A stretch of DNA of 64,000 nt from Nostoc sphaeroides (lineage in GTDB: Bacteria > Cyanobacteriota > Cyanobacteriia > Cyanobacteriales > Nostocaceae). Made by a program: the position numbers and the translations under genes. Location: positions 2,661,501 to 2,725,500 of the forward strand of contig NZ_CP031941.1 of the NCBI RefSeq assembly GCF_003443655.1, written 5' to 3'. The notes under the pieces are model-generated. The model was not told where the DNA came from. It made no database searches and saw only the letters and a list, made by a program, of their open reading frames with translations. Below are positions 9,750-18,730 of this stretch, piece after piece. Position 1 is the first letter of the stretch. The number at the start of each line of letters is the position of its first letter.

Positions 9750-10136
9750 TTATTGATCGCGTTGCAATCGTTTTAACTCGTCTTGTAGCTTTAGCACTTC
9801 GTCGCGTAATTTTTCTGTGTTTTCATCAGTTGATCCCTCTTTCACCGTTGGTTCTTCATCTTCCTCTAAAATTTCAATGCGGCGAGGTTCAGAAGTAGGT
9901 GTTTTTTCAGAGGTTTCACCAGATGCTTGGGGCTGTTGGGCTTGCTTCATCATGTCTTCAACGAAGCGGCGGGCTTCTTCGGTGTTCATTTCGCCCTTTG
10001 CCACCATTTCATCTGCCAGTTTTTGGACTTGCGATCGCACTTCGGCTAATTTTCCCCCTGCTTTCTCACCTGCGTAAGAAGCTAATCCAACACCGAGGTA
10101 AAAAGCTTTTTGAACAATATCTCCAAAACCAGCCAT
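9750..10136 (-). CDS. phasin-like coiled-coil protein
   Basis: 128 residues. The N-terminal 70 residues (FGDIVQKAFYLGVGLASYAGEKAGG...VQKLADEMVAKGEM) match the phasin-like proteins (polyhydroxyalkanoate regulator type) that are widespread in cyanobacteria. A low-complexity acidic linker follows, then a C-terminal coiled coil (EKLRDEVLKLQDELKRLQ). A role at polymer granules or in another assembly is inferred only from family similarity. The SRP RNA gene lies immediately upstream on the same strand. Confidence 0.75.
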   Translation of the reverse strand: MAGFGDIVQKAFYLGVGLASYAGEKAGGKLAEVRSQVQKLADEMVAKGEMNTEEARRFVEDMMKQAQQPQASGETSEKTPTSEPRRIEILEEDEEPTVKEGSTDENTEKLRDEVLKLQDELKRLQRDQ

Positions 10137-10162
10137 TTTCCCTGACCGCTCCTACAAATAGG

Positions 10163-10261
10163 GCGACCCGGAGACTACGCCTATCACAAGCCTCCCGTGT
10201 TGCTGCTACCTTCCGGTTCTGACAAGATTTGGGTGTTGCGATCGCATAGATCCAGGTCTTC
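10163..10261 (-). ncRNA. ffs: signal recognition particle RNA (4.5S type)
   Basis: The reverse strand contains the invariant SRP RNA apical domain, GUCAGAACCGGAAGGUAGCAGC, at about 10202-10223, with the GGAA tetraloop and the asymmetric loop. Flanking bases can pair (GACC with GGGUC at the outer end), giving one long hairpin of about 97-99 nt. This is the small bacterial SRP RNA that binds Ffh. The ends are estimated from pairing and may be off by several bases. Confidence 0.88.
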
Positions 10262-10296
10262 TAAAAGCATAACATTAAAAGTCAGTAATGTGTGTC

Positions 10297-10581
10297 TTAT
10301 TCCATAACAATCCGCCATTCATAAAGCTGATAGTTGACGCAGCCGTGTTTCACCAATGGGTCATCAGCTACAATTGTTTCTGCTTCCTCCTTTGAGGTTG
10401 CCTCAAACAGCAACATCCCGCCTCTTTGCTCTGCCCAATAGCCTGTTCGCGCTTTGTGTCCTTTAGCAATCAAGTCCTGAATGTAGGCTTTGTGGGCAGG
10501 TACATATTGGTCAAAGGTAGGTTTATCGACTTTCCCTTCTTCAATTTTGACAAACCACGGCATCTGCTTGTAATCTCCCAT
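10297..10581 (-). CDS. YciI family protein
   Basis: 94 residues with the YCII-related ferredoxin-like fold pattern: MPWFVKIEEG, HKAYIQDLIAKG, GGMLLFEATSKEEAETIVADDP and a C-terminal YEWRIV strand. An alternative start is the internal Met at residue 7. The biochemical role of stand-alone YciI proteins is mostly unknown. It lies just upstream of the SRP RNA on the same strand. Confidence 0.85.
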   Translation of the reverse strand: MGDYKQMPWFVKIEEGKVDKPTFDQYVPAHKAYIQDLIAKGHKARTGYWAEQRGGMLLFEATSKEEAETIVADDPLVKHGCVNYQLYEWRIVME

Positions 10582-10652
10582 TGCTAAGGACTTCCTGCCT
10601 CAACCACGTTCGGGTCGGACTATAAAAGTAAGACTGTAATACTCAGTCTGCT

Positions 10653-12110
10653 TTATCTAGTCGGCATAGTGATTTCCCAAATTCCTTGATTTCCACCATA
10701 TTCTATAACATAAATTTTATTGCCGATAATCGCAGCGTCAATGGGATTACTAAAACCTTCAACAATGCGGGTAGCATTCAATTTATAGTTAGTATTTCCT
10801 ACTTTAGTTAACTTTAAATGCAGTAGGTCTTGCCCAGAATCATTAAAAGGGCCTGCTACGGTTTCGCCAGTGGGATCGCCTGTTGTAAAACTCAGCATGA
10901 ATCCATCTCTGTTGAATTCTGGACTCAGTACTCCTTGTGTATCAAAAACTAAGCCTAAAGGAGAACGGTGTCCTGTAAAAGTACTCACACTTTGCCCAAG
11001 AACACTGGCGTCTTTGACTTTGCCATCTAGAGGATCGCGGAATTTGTCTGCGTCCGGCCCCAAATTAGCAATTGGTTCAATTAAGTTTACAGGCTGAACA
11101 GGAAAGGTTGGATCGTTACGAAAGTAGCCCCTTTGGACGGCGTTAAATTTGAGGCTTAACAAAAGGTCTTTGGCAGGATCATAATTGGGAAATTGTTGTG
11201 GGTTGTCTGTCCCGCCAATCCGCCAGGGAAAGCCGTAATTACCACCTTGACGGAGCCAATTTAATTCTTCTGACATGTCGCGATCGGGGCCATTTTCTGT
11301 GCCAAATAAATCCCCATTGGGCGCAAAGGCCATATCGAAAGTATTACGTACTCCTTCTGCAAAAATATAGCCGGCTCCCTTTAAAGTTGGGCGATCGTTT
11401 GGAAGAAAAATATTTTTGCCATTAGTAGGAAGACGGATTATACAGGCGGTTAATCCGACTTCGCGAGTATTAGGATATAGCCCATTAACAGACTGAACTT
11501 CACCGTGATCGGTACGAGAACCGCTATTTACATAGATAAAATTACCATCCGGGCTAACAACTATGCCGTTGAAGCGATGGTCATAGGCTGTTTTGCTTTT
11601 GGGATAGCCTGCACTTTTAGCTAAGACAGACCAGACGCGCTGTTCTGTACCCGACTTAATTTCGCCTTTAACAATAATTGCTTTGGTCTGGTTATTCACA
11701 AGGTCTGCATTGCCAACCAAATAAATTGTGCCGTTGGGGCCAATGGCCATACCTTGAGTCTCACCTGCATTATGATCGCTAGAGGTGTACACAAGTGTAC
11801 TATTAGACAAGCCTAAATTGACTCGATAAATGTCACCATTTTGTTTGAGGTAATAGAGCGTATTGTTTCGTGGATCTTTTACAATCCGAACAGAAGGAGA
11901 GACTGATAAGGTATCTGTAATATTGCGAATCTGAATATCAGGACGCAGGGATTTAGGTGCAGCATTTACTCCAGTAACGCCATAATTTAATAGAACTATT
12001 GTAAATAACAGCGTTTTAGCGGCAACAAAGTAGCTTTTGAGAGCGAATTTACCGATAAATCTGCGTTGCTTTTGGTTGGATGAGTTAATGCTATTCATTA
12101 TTGTCTTCAT
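10653..12110 (-). CDS. exported PQQ-dependent sugar dehydrogenase-like beta-propeller
   Basis: 485 residues. A signal peptide covers about residues 15-51 (hydrophobic core LLFTIVLLNYGVTGVNAA). The glucose/sorbosone dehydrogenase propeller follows, including the family blocks GPNGTIYLVGN, HRFNGIVVSPDGNFIYVNSGSR, FGTENGPDRDMSEELN and GGNYGFPWRIGG. Family members oxidise sugars with PQQ in the periplasm. Whether this organism makes PQQ cannot be told here. The gene is followed at its 5' side by a repeat-bearing spacer before the RTX gene. Confidence 0.82.
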   Translation of the reverse strand: MKTIMNSINSSNQKQRRFIGKFALKSYFVAAKTLLFTIVLLNYGVTGVNAAPKSLRPDIQIRNITDTLSVSPSVRIVKDPRNNTLYYLKQNGDIYRVNLGLSNSTLVYTSSDHNAGETQGMAIGPNGTIYLVGNADLVNNQTKAIIVKGEIKSGTEQRVWSVLAKSAGYPKSKTAYDHRFNGIVVSPDGNFIYVNSGSRTDHGEVQSVNGLYPNTREVGLTACIIRLPTNGKNIFLPNDRPTLKGAGYIFAEGVRNTFDMAFAPNGDLFGTENGPDRDMSEELNWLRQGGNYGFPWRIGGTDNPQQFPNYDPAKDLLLSLKFNAVQRGYFRNDPTFPVQPVNLIEPIANLGPDADKFRDPLDGKVKDASVLGQSVSTFTGHRSPLGLVFDTQGVLSPEFNRDGFMLSFTTGDPTGETVAGPFNDSGQDLLHLKLTKVGNTNYKLNATRIVEGFSNPIDAAIIGNKIYVIEYGGNQGIWEITMPTR

Positions 12111-12347
12111 AAAATAGTCAGATGATTTTCTTGCTAAATCTTCTTTAGAAAGGAAACAATTTTAGAGATTATCGCTTGAAATGAGCAATGGGTACTAAGT
12201 AGCTCGGCGTCAATCAGTTAAAGTTTGTAGTAAGGACTTTAGTCCTGATAATCCTGGTTTTGAGCGATGAATCGCTCACTACGAACTAGGATTTTATTTG
12301 ATGTTAGTTATGCCTGCCTACTTAGCTTATAAATAGTCTTTTCATTT

Positions 12348-13691
12348 TTATGCCAAACTGACTTCTAGCGTATAAGGAGCCGGGTTGCTATCACTAGAAC
12401 CAGAGAAAGTTCCGCCATCTTGGGGGAAGAAAGCATATTTACTCACTGAAACTGAGTAGGTTCCAGCAACCAATGGACGTGTGATTAATGACCCAAAGTC
12501 GGGGCCACTATCGTCATCACTTTGTAGTAAAATCCCAGCATTGTTAAACAGTCCGATAACTGTATCATCTGTTGTCGCCGCAGTGATAGTGACAGTTCCT
12601 GGATTTGCTAGAGAAAATGTAAAAAAGTCGAAATCAGGATTGTCCCCCGGTTGAACTGTTACTAACTCACCTGCGAGATTAAATTCTGAGGCTGATGATA
12701 AAGAACCTAATCTTTCAGCGCTGGCTAGTGTATTGTTTGTAGCTTGTCCAGCATTTTCCGGCTCATAGAAAAGGAAATTGTTACTATCAAATCTGAGGTT
12801 TACTACCCCCTCCACAATACCTATGATCTCATCTGGTTCTGCTTCAGGTTTGTCTAGAAATATTTGTGTATTGGCTCCAACAGATTCCAAGCGGTAGTTT
12901 TTTGGCAAGCCTTTTAGCTCTATTTGATCTTCACTAGGGTTGAAGTTAGTAATAGTAGCCAAGTCGCTAAAACCAGCATTCGTAGTGTTTTTATCGTCGT
13001 AGTAGACATTTATAGCGTCCCCAAGGACAAATGTATCTATCCCAACGCCCCCAGTTAAGGTATCAATCTCCCCTAATCCAGGTGGAAGAGAACTACCAGG
13101 GAAAACACCGATGAGGATGTCGTTTCCAGACCCCCCATTGAGTACGTCATTGCCGGGGCCGCCCTGTAGACTATCATTACCCTCGTCACCATTGAGGGTA
13201 TCATTGCCATTATTACCATCTAGCGTGTCATCGCCTGCTCTCCCATTCAGAGTGTTGTTGTAAATATTACCAAACACTATGTTATTAAGACTGTTACCTG
13301 TCCCGTTGATGCCCTTAGTTCCGGTGAGTCTCAGGTTCTCCAGATTGGCACCGAGTGTGTAGGGGACAGAAGACCGGACGGTATCTATGGCTGAATTAGT
13401 AAACTCGGTAATGGTATCGGTAGCGCTGTCAATGACGTAAGTATCATCGCCTACTCCCCCCCTTAAGCTGTCAGTACCCAAGCCACCATCAAGTGTGTCA
13501 TCGCCAAGTCCACCGATTAAACTGTCGTTTCCCGTCCCGCCAAATAGATTATCATTACCATCTGCACCATCTAGGATATCGTTACCAGACAAACTATTGG
13601 CATTACCACCATTAGCCCAGCCATATATCGTATCATTTTCCAATGTCCCATTTGTGGTGTCAGGATCTGTAGTGCCGAAAATAACTGCCAT
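12348..13691 (-). CDS. RTX calcium-binding protein with C-terminal pre-peptidase-type domain
   Basis: 447 residues. Two clusters of GGxGxDxLxG nonapeptides (about 35-85 and 150-205) form calcium-binding beta rolls, separated by a block of the [14 protein letters not shown] type common in cyanobacterial RTX proteins. The C-terminal 120 residues ([18 protein letters not shown]...[11 protein letters not shown]) resemble a PPC-like beta sandwich. There is no signal peptide, so type I secretion is expected from family knowledge. No secretion genes are adjacent. The 5' spacer is very AT rich. Confidence 0.85.
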   Translation of the reverse strand: MAVIFGTTDPDTTNGTLENDTIYGWANGGNANSLSGNDILDGADGNDNLFGGTGNDSLIGGLGDDTLDGGLGTDSLRGGVGDDTYVIDSATDTITEFTNSAIDTVRSSVPYTLGANLENLRLTGTKGINGTGNSLNNIVFGNIYNNTLNGRAGDDTLDGNNGNDTLNGDEGNDSLQGGPGNDVLNGGSGNDILIGVFPGSSLPPGLGEIDTLTGGVGIDTFVLGDAINVYYDDKNTTNAGFSDLATITNFNPSEDQIELKGLPKNYRLESVGANTQIFLDKPEAEPDEIIGIVEGVVNLRFDSNNFLFYEPENAGQATNNTLASAERLGSLSSASEFNLAGELVTVQPGDNPDFDFFTFSLANPGTVTITAATTDDTVIGLFNNAGILLQSDDDSGPDFGSLITRPLVAGTYSVSVSKYAFFPQDGGTFSGSSDSNPAPYTLEVSLA

Positions 13692-14312
13692 ATTATTTTT
13701 CCTGAATTTCTAAACTAATGCCTAACTTCGGCCTCAGTCACAGAACTGTTTATAAGTTGAATGTCGATTACTTAAAACTGTAAGTTTAAATGCAGATGTT
13801 TTTAACCTAATTAATACCAATATTACTTAGATAAAATAATATCAATTATTGATTTGGTTAGTTGATTATGCAAAATGGTAAGTAATTGGGTCAAAATTTA
13901 TTTTGATTATTTTTCCCATATTTTTTAACTTACCTATAATTACTTAATTAACATGAAACAAAAGTTACGTCAAATTCTTTAGCAAATCTTAAAAATCTAA
14001 TCTTTTGGATTTCTAATACTGTTAATAAGGGTTATAAATTTTAATTAAGTTTTTTTAAAAATTACTGTTTTTTTGAGAAAAATTTGCGAGATTTTTCAGC
14101 TAAATGCAACATTATCGTTAAGTTAGGTTTCAATATCGTTTTTCTTTTGTAAAATCAATATTTTTCTATTAAAGAAATACATTGTAAAATACATAAGTTA
14201 AATTGATATATTATGAATAACCTTTTTGAGCTTAATAACACTTAAGCTTTACATAAATTTTATATGCTTCCTTTAAGTTAGGGAGACGCGATAAATCGCT
14301 CTACTCTTAATC
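13692..14312. other. AT-rich spacer upstream of RTX gene
   Basis: No gene is seen in these 620 bases. The sequence is strongly AT rich with many short A/T runs. It probably includes the RTX promoter, but no defined motif stands out. The right end passes into repeat modules (GGGAGACGCGATAAATCG). Confidence 0.55.
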
Positions 14313-14414
14313 CAATACGGTTCAGTTAAGGATTTTTGGTACTAATTTTAGACCTGTAGAGACGCGAAATTTCGCGTCTTTACCAAGGTTTTTGGGCTTA
14401 ACTGAACTGTATTG
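14313..14414. mobile_element. MITE-like element, CAATACGGTTCAG family (copy 1)
   Basis: A 102-bp element with inverted ends CAATACGGTTCAGTTAAG and CTTAACTGAACTGTATTG. It has an exact 10-bp target duplication ACTCTTAATC (14303-14312 and 14415-14424). It is identical base for base to the copy at 37351-37452. It contains the palindromic module GACGCGAAATTTCGCGTC and has no open frame. It appears to have landed inside an older TAGTCTGTCA-type element. Confidence 0.9.
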
Positions 14415-14456
14415 ACTCTTAATCTATCCGTAAATTATTTATTGACAGACTACTAG

Positions 14457-14574
14457 TAGTCTGTCAAATTCATTTTGACGGTTAGGGAGACGCGATAAAT
14501 CGCCGTCTCTACAAGACGCGATAAATCGCCGTCTCTACAAGGAATCTATCCGTAAATTATTTATTGACAGACTA
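14457..14574. mobile_element. MITE-like element, TAGTCTGTCA family (copy 2)
   Basis: A 118-bp element with ends TAGTCTGTCAAAT...TTATTGACAGACTA and a 4-bp direct repeat CTAG (14453-14456 and 14575-14578). The right-hand 32 bases (CTATCCGTAAATTATTT...) are duplicated immediately to the left at 14423-14454, the remnant of another copy. The IS630 inserted in the right-hand CTAG. Confidence 0.75.
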
Positions 14575-14577
14575 CTA

Positions 14578-15902
14578 GTACAGCACGGCGTAAATAAACC
14601 AAGTATTAGATAGCCAAGACTTTACCCTTGTATGTCCACTTAAAAGGTTTAGCCATTGTTTTATTAAAATAGTCGATAAATCCGAGAATTCGAGTTTTGA
14701 GGTCATCCTGGCTCTTGAAGCTAGCTCTTCTTAGTAATTTACGAACCAAAATACTAAACCAAATCTCAATTTGGTTAAGCCAAGAAGAATGTTTAGGTGT
14801 ATAATGGAAAACAATTCGATGTGTTGGGTTCTTCAAAAAAGCAGCACGAGATTTCATCGATTTAAGTATGCCACTTTTTCCCTTAATACCCAGGTCTATA
14901 TTCAAACATTCTTTTTCCGCAACCAAGCGAACGAGCGACTCAGACTGGTGAGTATTAAGACAATCCATAATTAAATGCCATTTTTTGGCATTGGGGTCAC
15001 TTTCAATTATTCGGCGAATATTGAGGAGATAATCGGCTTCGGTTCTAGAATCTCCACAATTAGGCTCGATAATCTTACCAGTGGCAACATCAAAATTGGC
15101 TATCAAAGTTTGTGTACCATGACGAATATACTCTTTCCTCCCGTCTTTCAACTTTACCTGGTCGCATCGGTAAGTCTTTTTCTAAACGTTCTGTAGCTTG
15201 AATACCCGTCATTTCATCAATCGATATTGTGCGCTCTCCATCTTGATAACGAGCGATCGCACTGATGTATAAGTCAGTAATATCTTCCACTTTTGTGTCA
15301 AATTCTTCATCTTCAGGGGGGGGTTAACCAGTAGCGGCTCTGGTCTGGTTTAAGTTCTGCCTCTTCTAATAATCTTCCAACATGGCGGACAGATATGCTT
15401 TCAATAATGCCTTGCTTTATAATTTCGTCCGCTAGCTCTCGGTTCGTCCAATGGCTTATTGGTCGTCCATAGTCTTCGGGTTTTGAACATGCAAGGGCAA
15501 ATAGTTCGATTACTTGCTCCATGCTAAATTTTACTGGTGCTCCAATACGTTCCGAGTCTTGTAATCTGTCGAAAATAGGCAACTTTTTATCGCTAGTTTC
15601 AAACCATCGGTTTCGCCATAAACGGGCCATGTCCAGACTTATATTTAATGTTCGGGCAATTTCGCCATGATTTTTCCCCTCTGATGCTAAGAGAATTATT
15701 TTTGCACGTAGTGCTATTTGTTGCTCTGTACTATGTCGGTTTAGCAACTGTTGCAGTTCTAAGCGATCGCAATCGCTTAAATTTAATTCTTTTGGAGCTA
15801 ATCGTGCCACACCCTGACTCCTTACCTGTCAACAAAAAGTAGTTTTAATCTAATTACTTATTCTCCCACAAAAATAGTGGGTTTATTTACGCCGTGCTGT
15901 AC
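14578..15902. mobile_element. IS630-family insertion sequence, transposase frameshifted
   Basis: The ends share a perfect 25-bp inverted repeat (14576-14600 and 15880-15904, TAGTACAGCACGGCG...), including the TA that IS630/Tc1-mariner elements duplicate. The element is about 1325 bp. The transposase frame is broken twice, so this copy is probably immobile without help. A related orphan end lies at 53220. Confidence 0.9.
14606..15810 (-). pseudogene. IS630 transposase, two frameshifts
   Basis: Three frame segments together make one IS630 transposase. The first (15810-15313) has the N-terminal helix-turn-helix (EIARTLNISLDMARLWRNRWF). The second (15290-15090) holds the first catalytic Asp (SIDEMTGIQATER). 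The third (15151-14606) holds the second Asp ([10 protein letters not shown]) and the Glu ([11 protein letters not shown]). The first break lies at a run of eight C on the coding strand (15316-15323); seven would restore the frame. The second lies near 15135-15145 (GAGGAAAGAG), where one extra base shifts the frame. Programmed slippage at the C run cannot be excluded, but two breaks favour decay. Confidence 0.85.
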
Positions 15903-15956
15903 TAGTTTAAACTCCAAAAAATGAATCCTTACGTCAAAATCACTTTTTTTTGTTAA

Positions 15957-16763
15957 TTAATGGTGCCTCGAAGCGTCAGGCATAATTGTCTCCTGAAGAT
16001 TTACGCCGATGAGGTTAGCTCCTCTAATGTCGGCTCCTCTAAGGTTAGCTTCTCTGAGATTCGCGCCTGCCAAATTCGCACCTCTGAGGTTAGTCCAACT
16101 CAAGTCAGCTTGACTCAAATCAGCTTCACTTAAGTTAGCCCGCAATAGGTAAGCACCACTGAAGTGAGCCTTGTTTAGATTAGCTTTGTAAAGGTCAGTT
16201 TTATAAAGATAAGCCCCCAATACTTCTGCATCATACAAACTTGCCTCGCTGAGGTCGGCTGCAATCAAGTTAGCTTCAATGAGGTTGGCAAAAGAGAGAT
16301 TAGTCCGCATTAGTTTTGCTGCGCCTAAATCGGCATCTCTCAAGTTAGCGCCTCTTAAGTCGGTTCCAATTAGATTAGCATGAGCGATCGCAGCGCCTCT
16401 AAGATTCGCCTCACTCAAGTCTGCTCCAATGAAATTAGCATGACTCAAATCTGCCTGTGTAAGTATAGCACCACTCAAGTTAGCAACACTCAAGTTAGCA
16501 TCACTCAAGTTAGCTTCAGTGAGGAAGGCTTTGTATAGGTTGGCACTACTCAGGTCAGCACCACTGAGGTTTGCTCGCACGAGTAAAGCATTACTCAAAT
16601 CCACCTTGCTCAAATTTACCCCCTGGAGATTTGCGCCTCTGAGGTTATCCCCTTGCAAGTTTGCGGCGCTGAGGTCTGGTTCAATCTGAGGATTTTTCTC
16701 TCTCCACTCAATCCATGTAACTGCACCTGCTTTGAGTAAAGCTAGATGCTCTCGATTTGCCAT
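15957..16763 (-). CDS. pentapeptide-repeat protein
   Basis: About 268 residues from the ATG at 16763, chosen because AGGAG lies just upstream (GGAGTAAAGGAGAGAAAATG). After a 35-residue head (MANREHLALLKAGAVTWIEWRE, DUF-like in many cyanobacterial members) almost the whole protein is A(D/N)LxX pentapeptides, which form a right-handed quadrilateral beta helix. Its function is unknown. It starts 11 bp downstream of the ccmP stop, so the two are probably cotranscribed. Confidence 0.88.
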   Translation of the reverse strand: MANREHLALLKAGAVTWIEWREKNPQIEPDLSAANLQGDNLRGANLQGVNLSKVDLSNALLVRANLSGADLSSANLYKAFLTEANLSDANLSVANLSGAILTQADLSHANFIGADLSEANLRGAAIAHANLIGTDLRGANLRDADLGAAKLMRTNLSFANLIEANLIAADLSEASLYDAEVLGAYLYKTDLYKANLNKAHFSGAYLLRANLSEADLSQADLSWTNLRGANLAGANLREANLRGADIRGANLIGVNLQETIMPDASRHH

Positions 16764-16773
16764 TTTCTCTCCT

Positions 16774-17415
16774 TTACTCCTGACGCCCACCCAGAGGATT
16801 TACCCGACCTGCTACACTTTCAATCGCCGTTAACGCTCCCTGAGCACCTGCTAGAATATCTTGTTCTTTTCCACCTAAGTAAAGCCGTCCAAAGCTGCCT
16901 ACAGCTTGAACCTCAAGGATGTTAATCGCCGCCGCTTTCTCAGCTTCATTCGCAGCGAGTGCGGCGTAAGCAGCAGGTTCCACTTCTAATACATACAGCG
17001 TTTGCCCTGCTAGTAGTAGCTGTCCCCGACGTGTGCGATTAATAAGTTGTGTTTGGTAAGCATCGATGTTGCGGATAATCTGGCTAGAAATAACACGCGG
17101 TTTGAGACATTCGTCTTTTCGGACTCCCAGTAACGCCAAAATGGCTTGACCAGCAGCTCGCGTTTCGCCTTGGGAGCTAGAATGAACTTCCAATAGTCCG
17201 TACAGTCGTTCAACTACCTGTACTCCCGGACGGACGGAGGCAGCTTTCAGGGCTACATCCGTAATTTTATTGATTTCGATACCAGGAGAGATTTCAATCC
17301 ACAGTGATGTATCTCCTGGTAATGGTAAGAAGCCTTGAGCTACTGTTCCCATATATGCTGCATGTTGAGGTTGCAGGCTGTCGAGAAATACGAAACTGCG
17401 TAGTTCTATTCCCAA
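16774..17415 (-). CDS. ccmP: carboxysome shell protein CcmP (tandem BMC domain)
   Basis: 213 residues, the length of cyanobacterial CcmP, with its opening [15 protein letters not shown] and the second BMC domain ending [12 protein letters not shown]. CcmP is a tandem-BMC protein whose pseudohexameric trimers stack face to face and form a gated pore in the beta-carboxysome shell. It usually sits away from the main ccm operon, as here. The downstream pentapeptide gene follows by 11 bp. Confidence 0.93.
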   Translation of the reverse strand: MGIELRSFVFLDSLQPQHAAYMGTVAQGFLPLPGDTSLWIEISPGIEINKITDVALKAASVRPGVQVVERLYGLLEVHSSSQGETRAAGQAILALLGVRKDECLKPRVISSQIIRNIDAYQTQLINRTRRGQLLLAGQTLYVLEVEPAAYAALAANEAEKAAAINILEVQAVGSFGRLYLGGKEQDILAGAQGALTAIESVAGRVNPLGGRQE

Positions 17416-17492
17416 AATTTTGCTCTCCAGTCATAAGGGTAAAAGTTATCTATTGCAAGATATGAGCGCCTAAGTTGGGGCATTTTTGCTAC

Positions 17493-17640
17493 CTGACAAT
17501 TCATCGGTATCGGGAAAACCTCTCTTCTATTTCTCTCTTCCTTTAAGGAGAGAGACTTTGAATTTTCCCACTTACCGACACGAGAAGGGGGTTAGGGGGT
17601 TAGGTTTTCGTGGGCTTTTCCAGATGACCTGAATTGTCAG
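17493..17640. mobile_element. MITE-like element, CTGACAATTC family (copy 1)
   Basis: 148 bp with ends CTGACAATTC and GACCTGAATTGTCAG. The flanking 9-mers TTTTGCTAC (17484-17492) and TTTTGCCAC (17641-17649) differ by one base, so this is probably an aged 9-bp target duplication. The interior includes the modules GGAGAGAGACTTTGAATTTTCC and GGGGGTTAGG, shared with the copies at 24411 and 50106. Confidence 0.75.
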
Positions 17641-18123
17641 TTTTGCCACAAGTGAAGCATGGAAAAACACAGAGTAGAAAAATTTTGCTGTCGATAAATT
17701 TTACGCCTGAGAAGTATTCTGGCTGTTAAACCGCCTTGACAATTGTACAAGCTTTATTACACACAAATCGCTGTCTGCAATGCCCAAGTGGTCTTGATTT
17801 ACTGATAAAGTTGATGTTATGGCAAGGGACTGGGAACTGGGGACTGGGGACACTTCGACTGCGCTCAGTGCATCGCTGGGGACTGGGTGAAAAGTCTTTT
17901 TGTGTCTAAGTTTTATCATCTGTTGATGTCCTAATCACCAAGGCTTTTGCTAGACAGAAAAGTTTAATAGCTAAACTGAAGCGGGAAAAATCCACTGGAC
18001 TTCTGCGGATATCTTCAATATGCTGCCAAAACCGCAGCTAATCAAACTCACAGTACTAGGATTTATATATTGACAAATTAGGCAAGTCGTGGTCTAGGTG
18101 GAAACAAGGAAATAACAGACTGT

Positions 18124-18256
18124 TTGCATAACTTTGACTGGCAGGGTAATCACAAACTCAGTTGCGATCGCTCCACCATATTTTCCTACCACAATTTGAC
18201 CATCGTCGCTTCTTCTAGTGAGGTTATCACAGTTGGCGATCGCACATTCAATTAAA
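18124..18256 (-). pseudogene. possible remnant of a histidine kinase C-terminus
   Basis: The reverse strand encodes a short stretch, QIVVGKYGGAIATEFVITLPVK, that resembles the last conserved block of a HATPase domain (I-V-x-K-H-G-G ... G-T-E-F-x-I-x-L-P). The usual glycine-rich core is missing and no full domain is present. It may be a decayed kinase fragment; the similarity is short. Confidence 0.35.
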
Positions 18257-18301
18257 GTTTTGTCGGGTGGACAGCGTTCGACTGAGCGCTCACGCCTCAT
18301 A

Positions 18302-18400
18302 CCATTTCACTTTAATAATGATACAAATAGGCTCTTTTGGGGCATGGCATTGCCATGCCCCTACGATAAATCTATACATATCAAGATTTTCGTGAATTGG
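18302..18400. mobile_element. MITE-like element, CCAATTCA family with TA flanks (copy 1)
   Basis: 99 bp with ends CCATTTCAC... and ...GTGAATTGG, flanked on both sides by TA, the IS630/mariner-type target. The interior is a long palindrome, GGGGCATGGCATTGCCATGC. The second copy is at 57491-57587. Confidence 0.6.
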
Positions 18401-18450
18401 TATTAGTCTTGCCCGCCCTAATTATGCAAATTATTGCGTCAATTTCAATA

Positions 18451-18610
18451 AGCAAAAAGGCATACTGCTTTCTTAAAATGCGTAATTGCTTTCTCATTTC
18501 GGTATATTCAGCAAGCAAAAAGGCATATTGCTTTCTCAAAATGCGTAATTGCTTTCTCATTTCGGTAGATTCAGCAAGCAAAAAGGCAGATTGCTTTCTC
18601 AATTTGCCTT
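18451..18610. repeat. 63-bp tandem repeat, three units
   Basis: The sequence AGCAAAAAGGCA recurs at 18451, 18514 and 18577, giving a strict 63-bp period with few differences. The period is a multiple of three, so the minus strand keeps an open frame with 21-residue repeats (MRKQLRILRKQYAFLLAE...). It has no ATG with a ribosome-binding site, so I list it as a repeat and not a gene. Confidence 0.8.
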
Positions 18611-18730
18611 TTTGCTTTTTAAAATGAGCAATTTACGCACTCATAATAGTTATTGCTGTCTTGCACAAGCCATTAGTCATTAAACATGGAGTAAAGCCCT
18701 ACTGCTTTTTCCCTATTGCTTAACGTTCTT

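Larger units (their letters stand above)
17416..18730. other. 1.3-kb spacer with mobile relics and repeats
   Basis: No intact gene is seen. It contains a CTGACAATTC element (17493-17640), a GGGACTGGGGACTGG-type tandem (about 17826-17890), a possible histidine-kinase remnant (18124-18256), an ATACCAATT-type element (18302-18400) and a 63-bp tandem repeat (18451-18610). Confidence 0.65.

Noticed and set aside
10140..10262. tRNA or tmRNA
   Set aside because: The conserved GUCAG...CCGGAAGG.AGCAGC core identifies SRP RNA; no tRNA cloverleaf was seen anywhere in the window.
14771..15196. Plus-strand frames inside the IS630
   Set aside because: They are antisense to the transposase segments.
18381..18602. 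73-codon minus frame over the 63-bp repeats as a gene
   Set aside because: The start is TTG without a ribosome-binding site and the frame follows from the repeat period; kept as a finding only.
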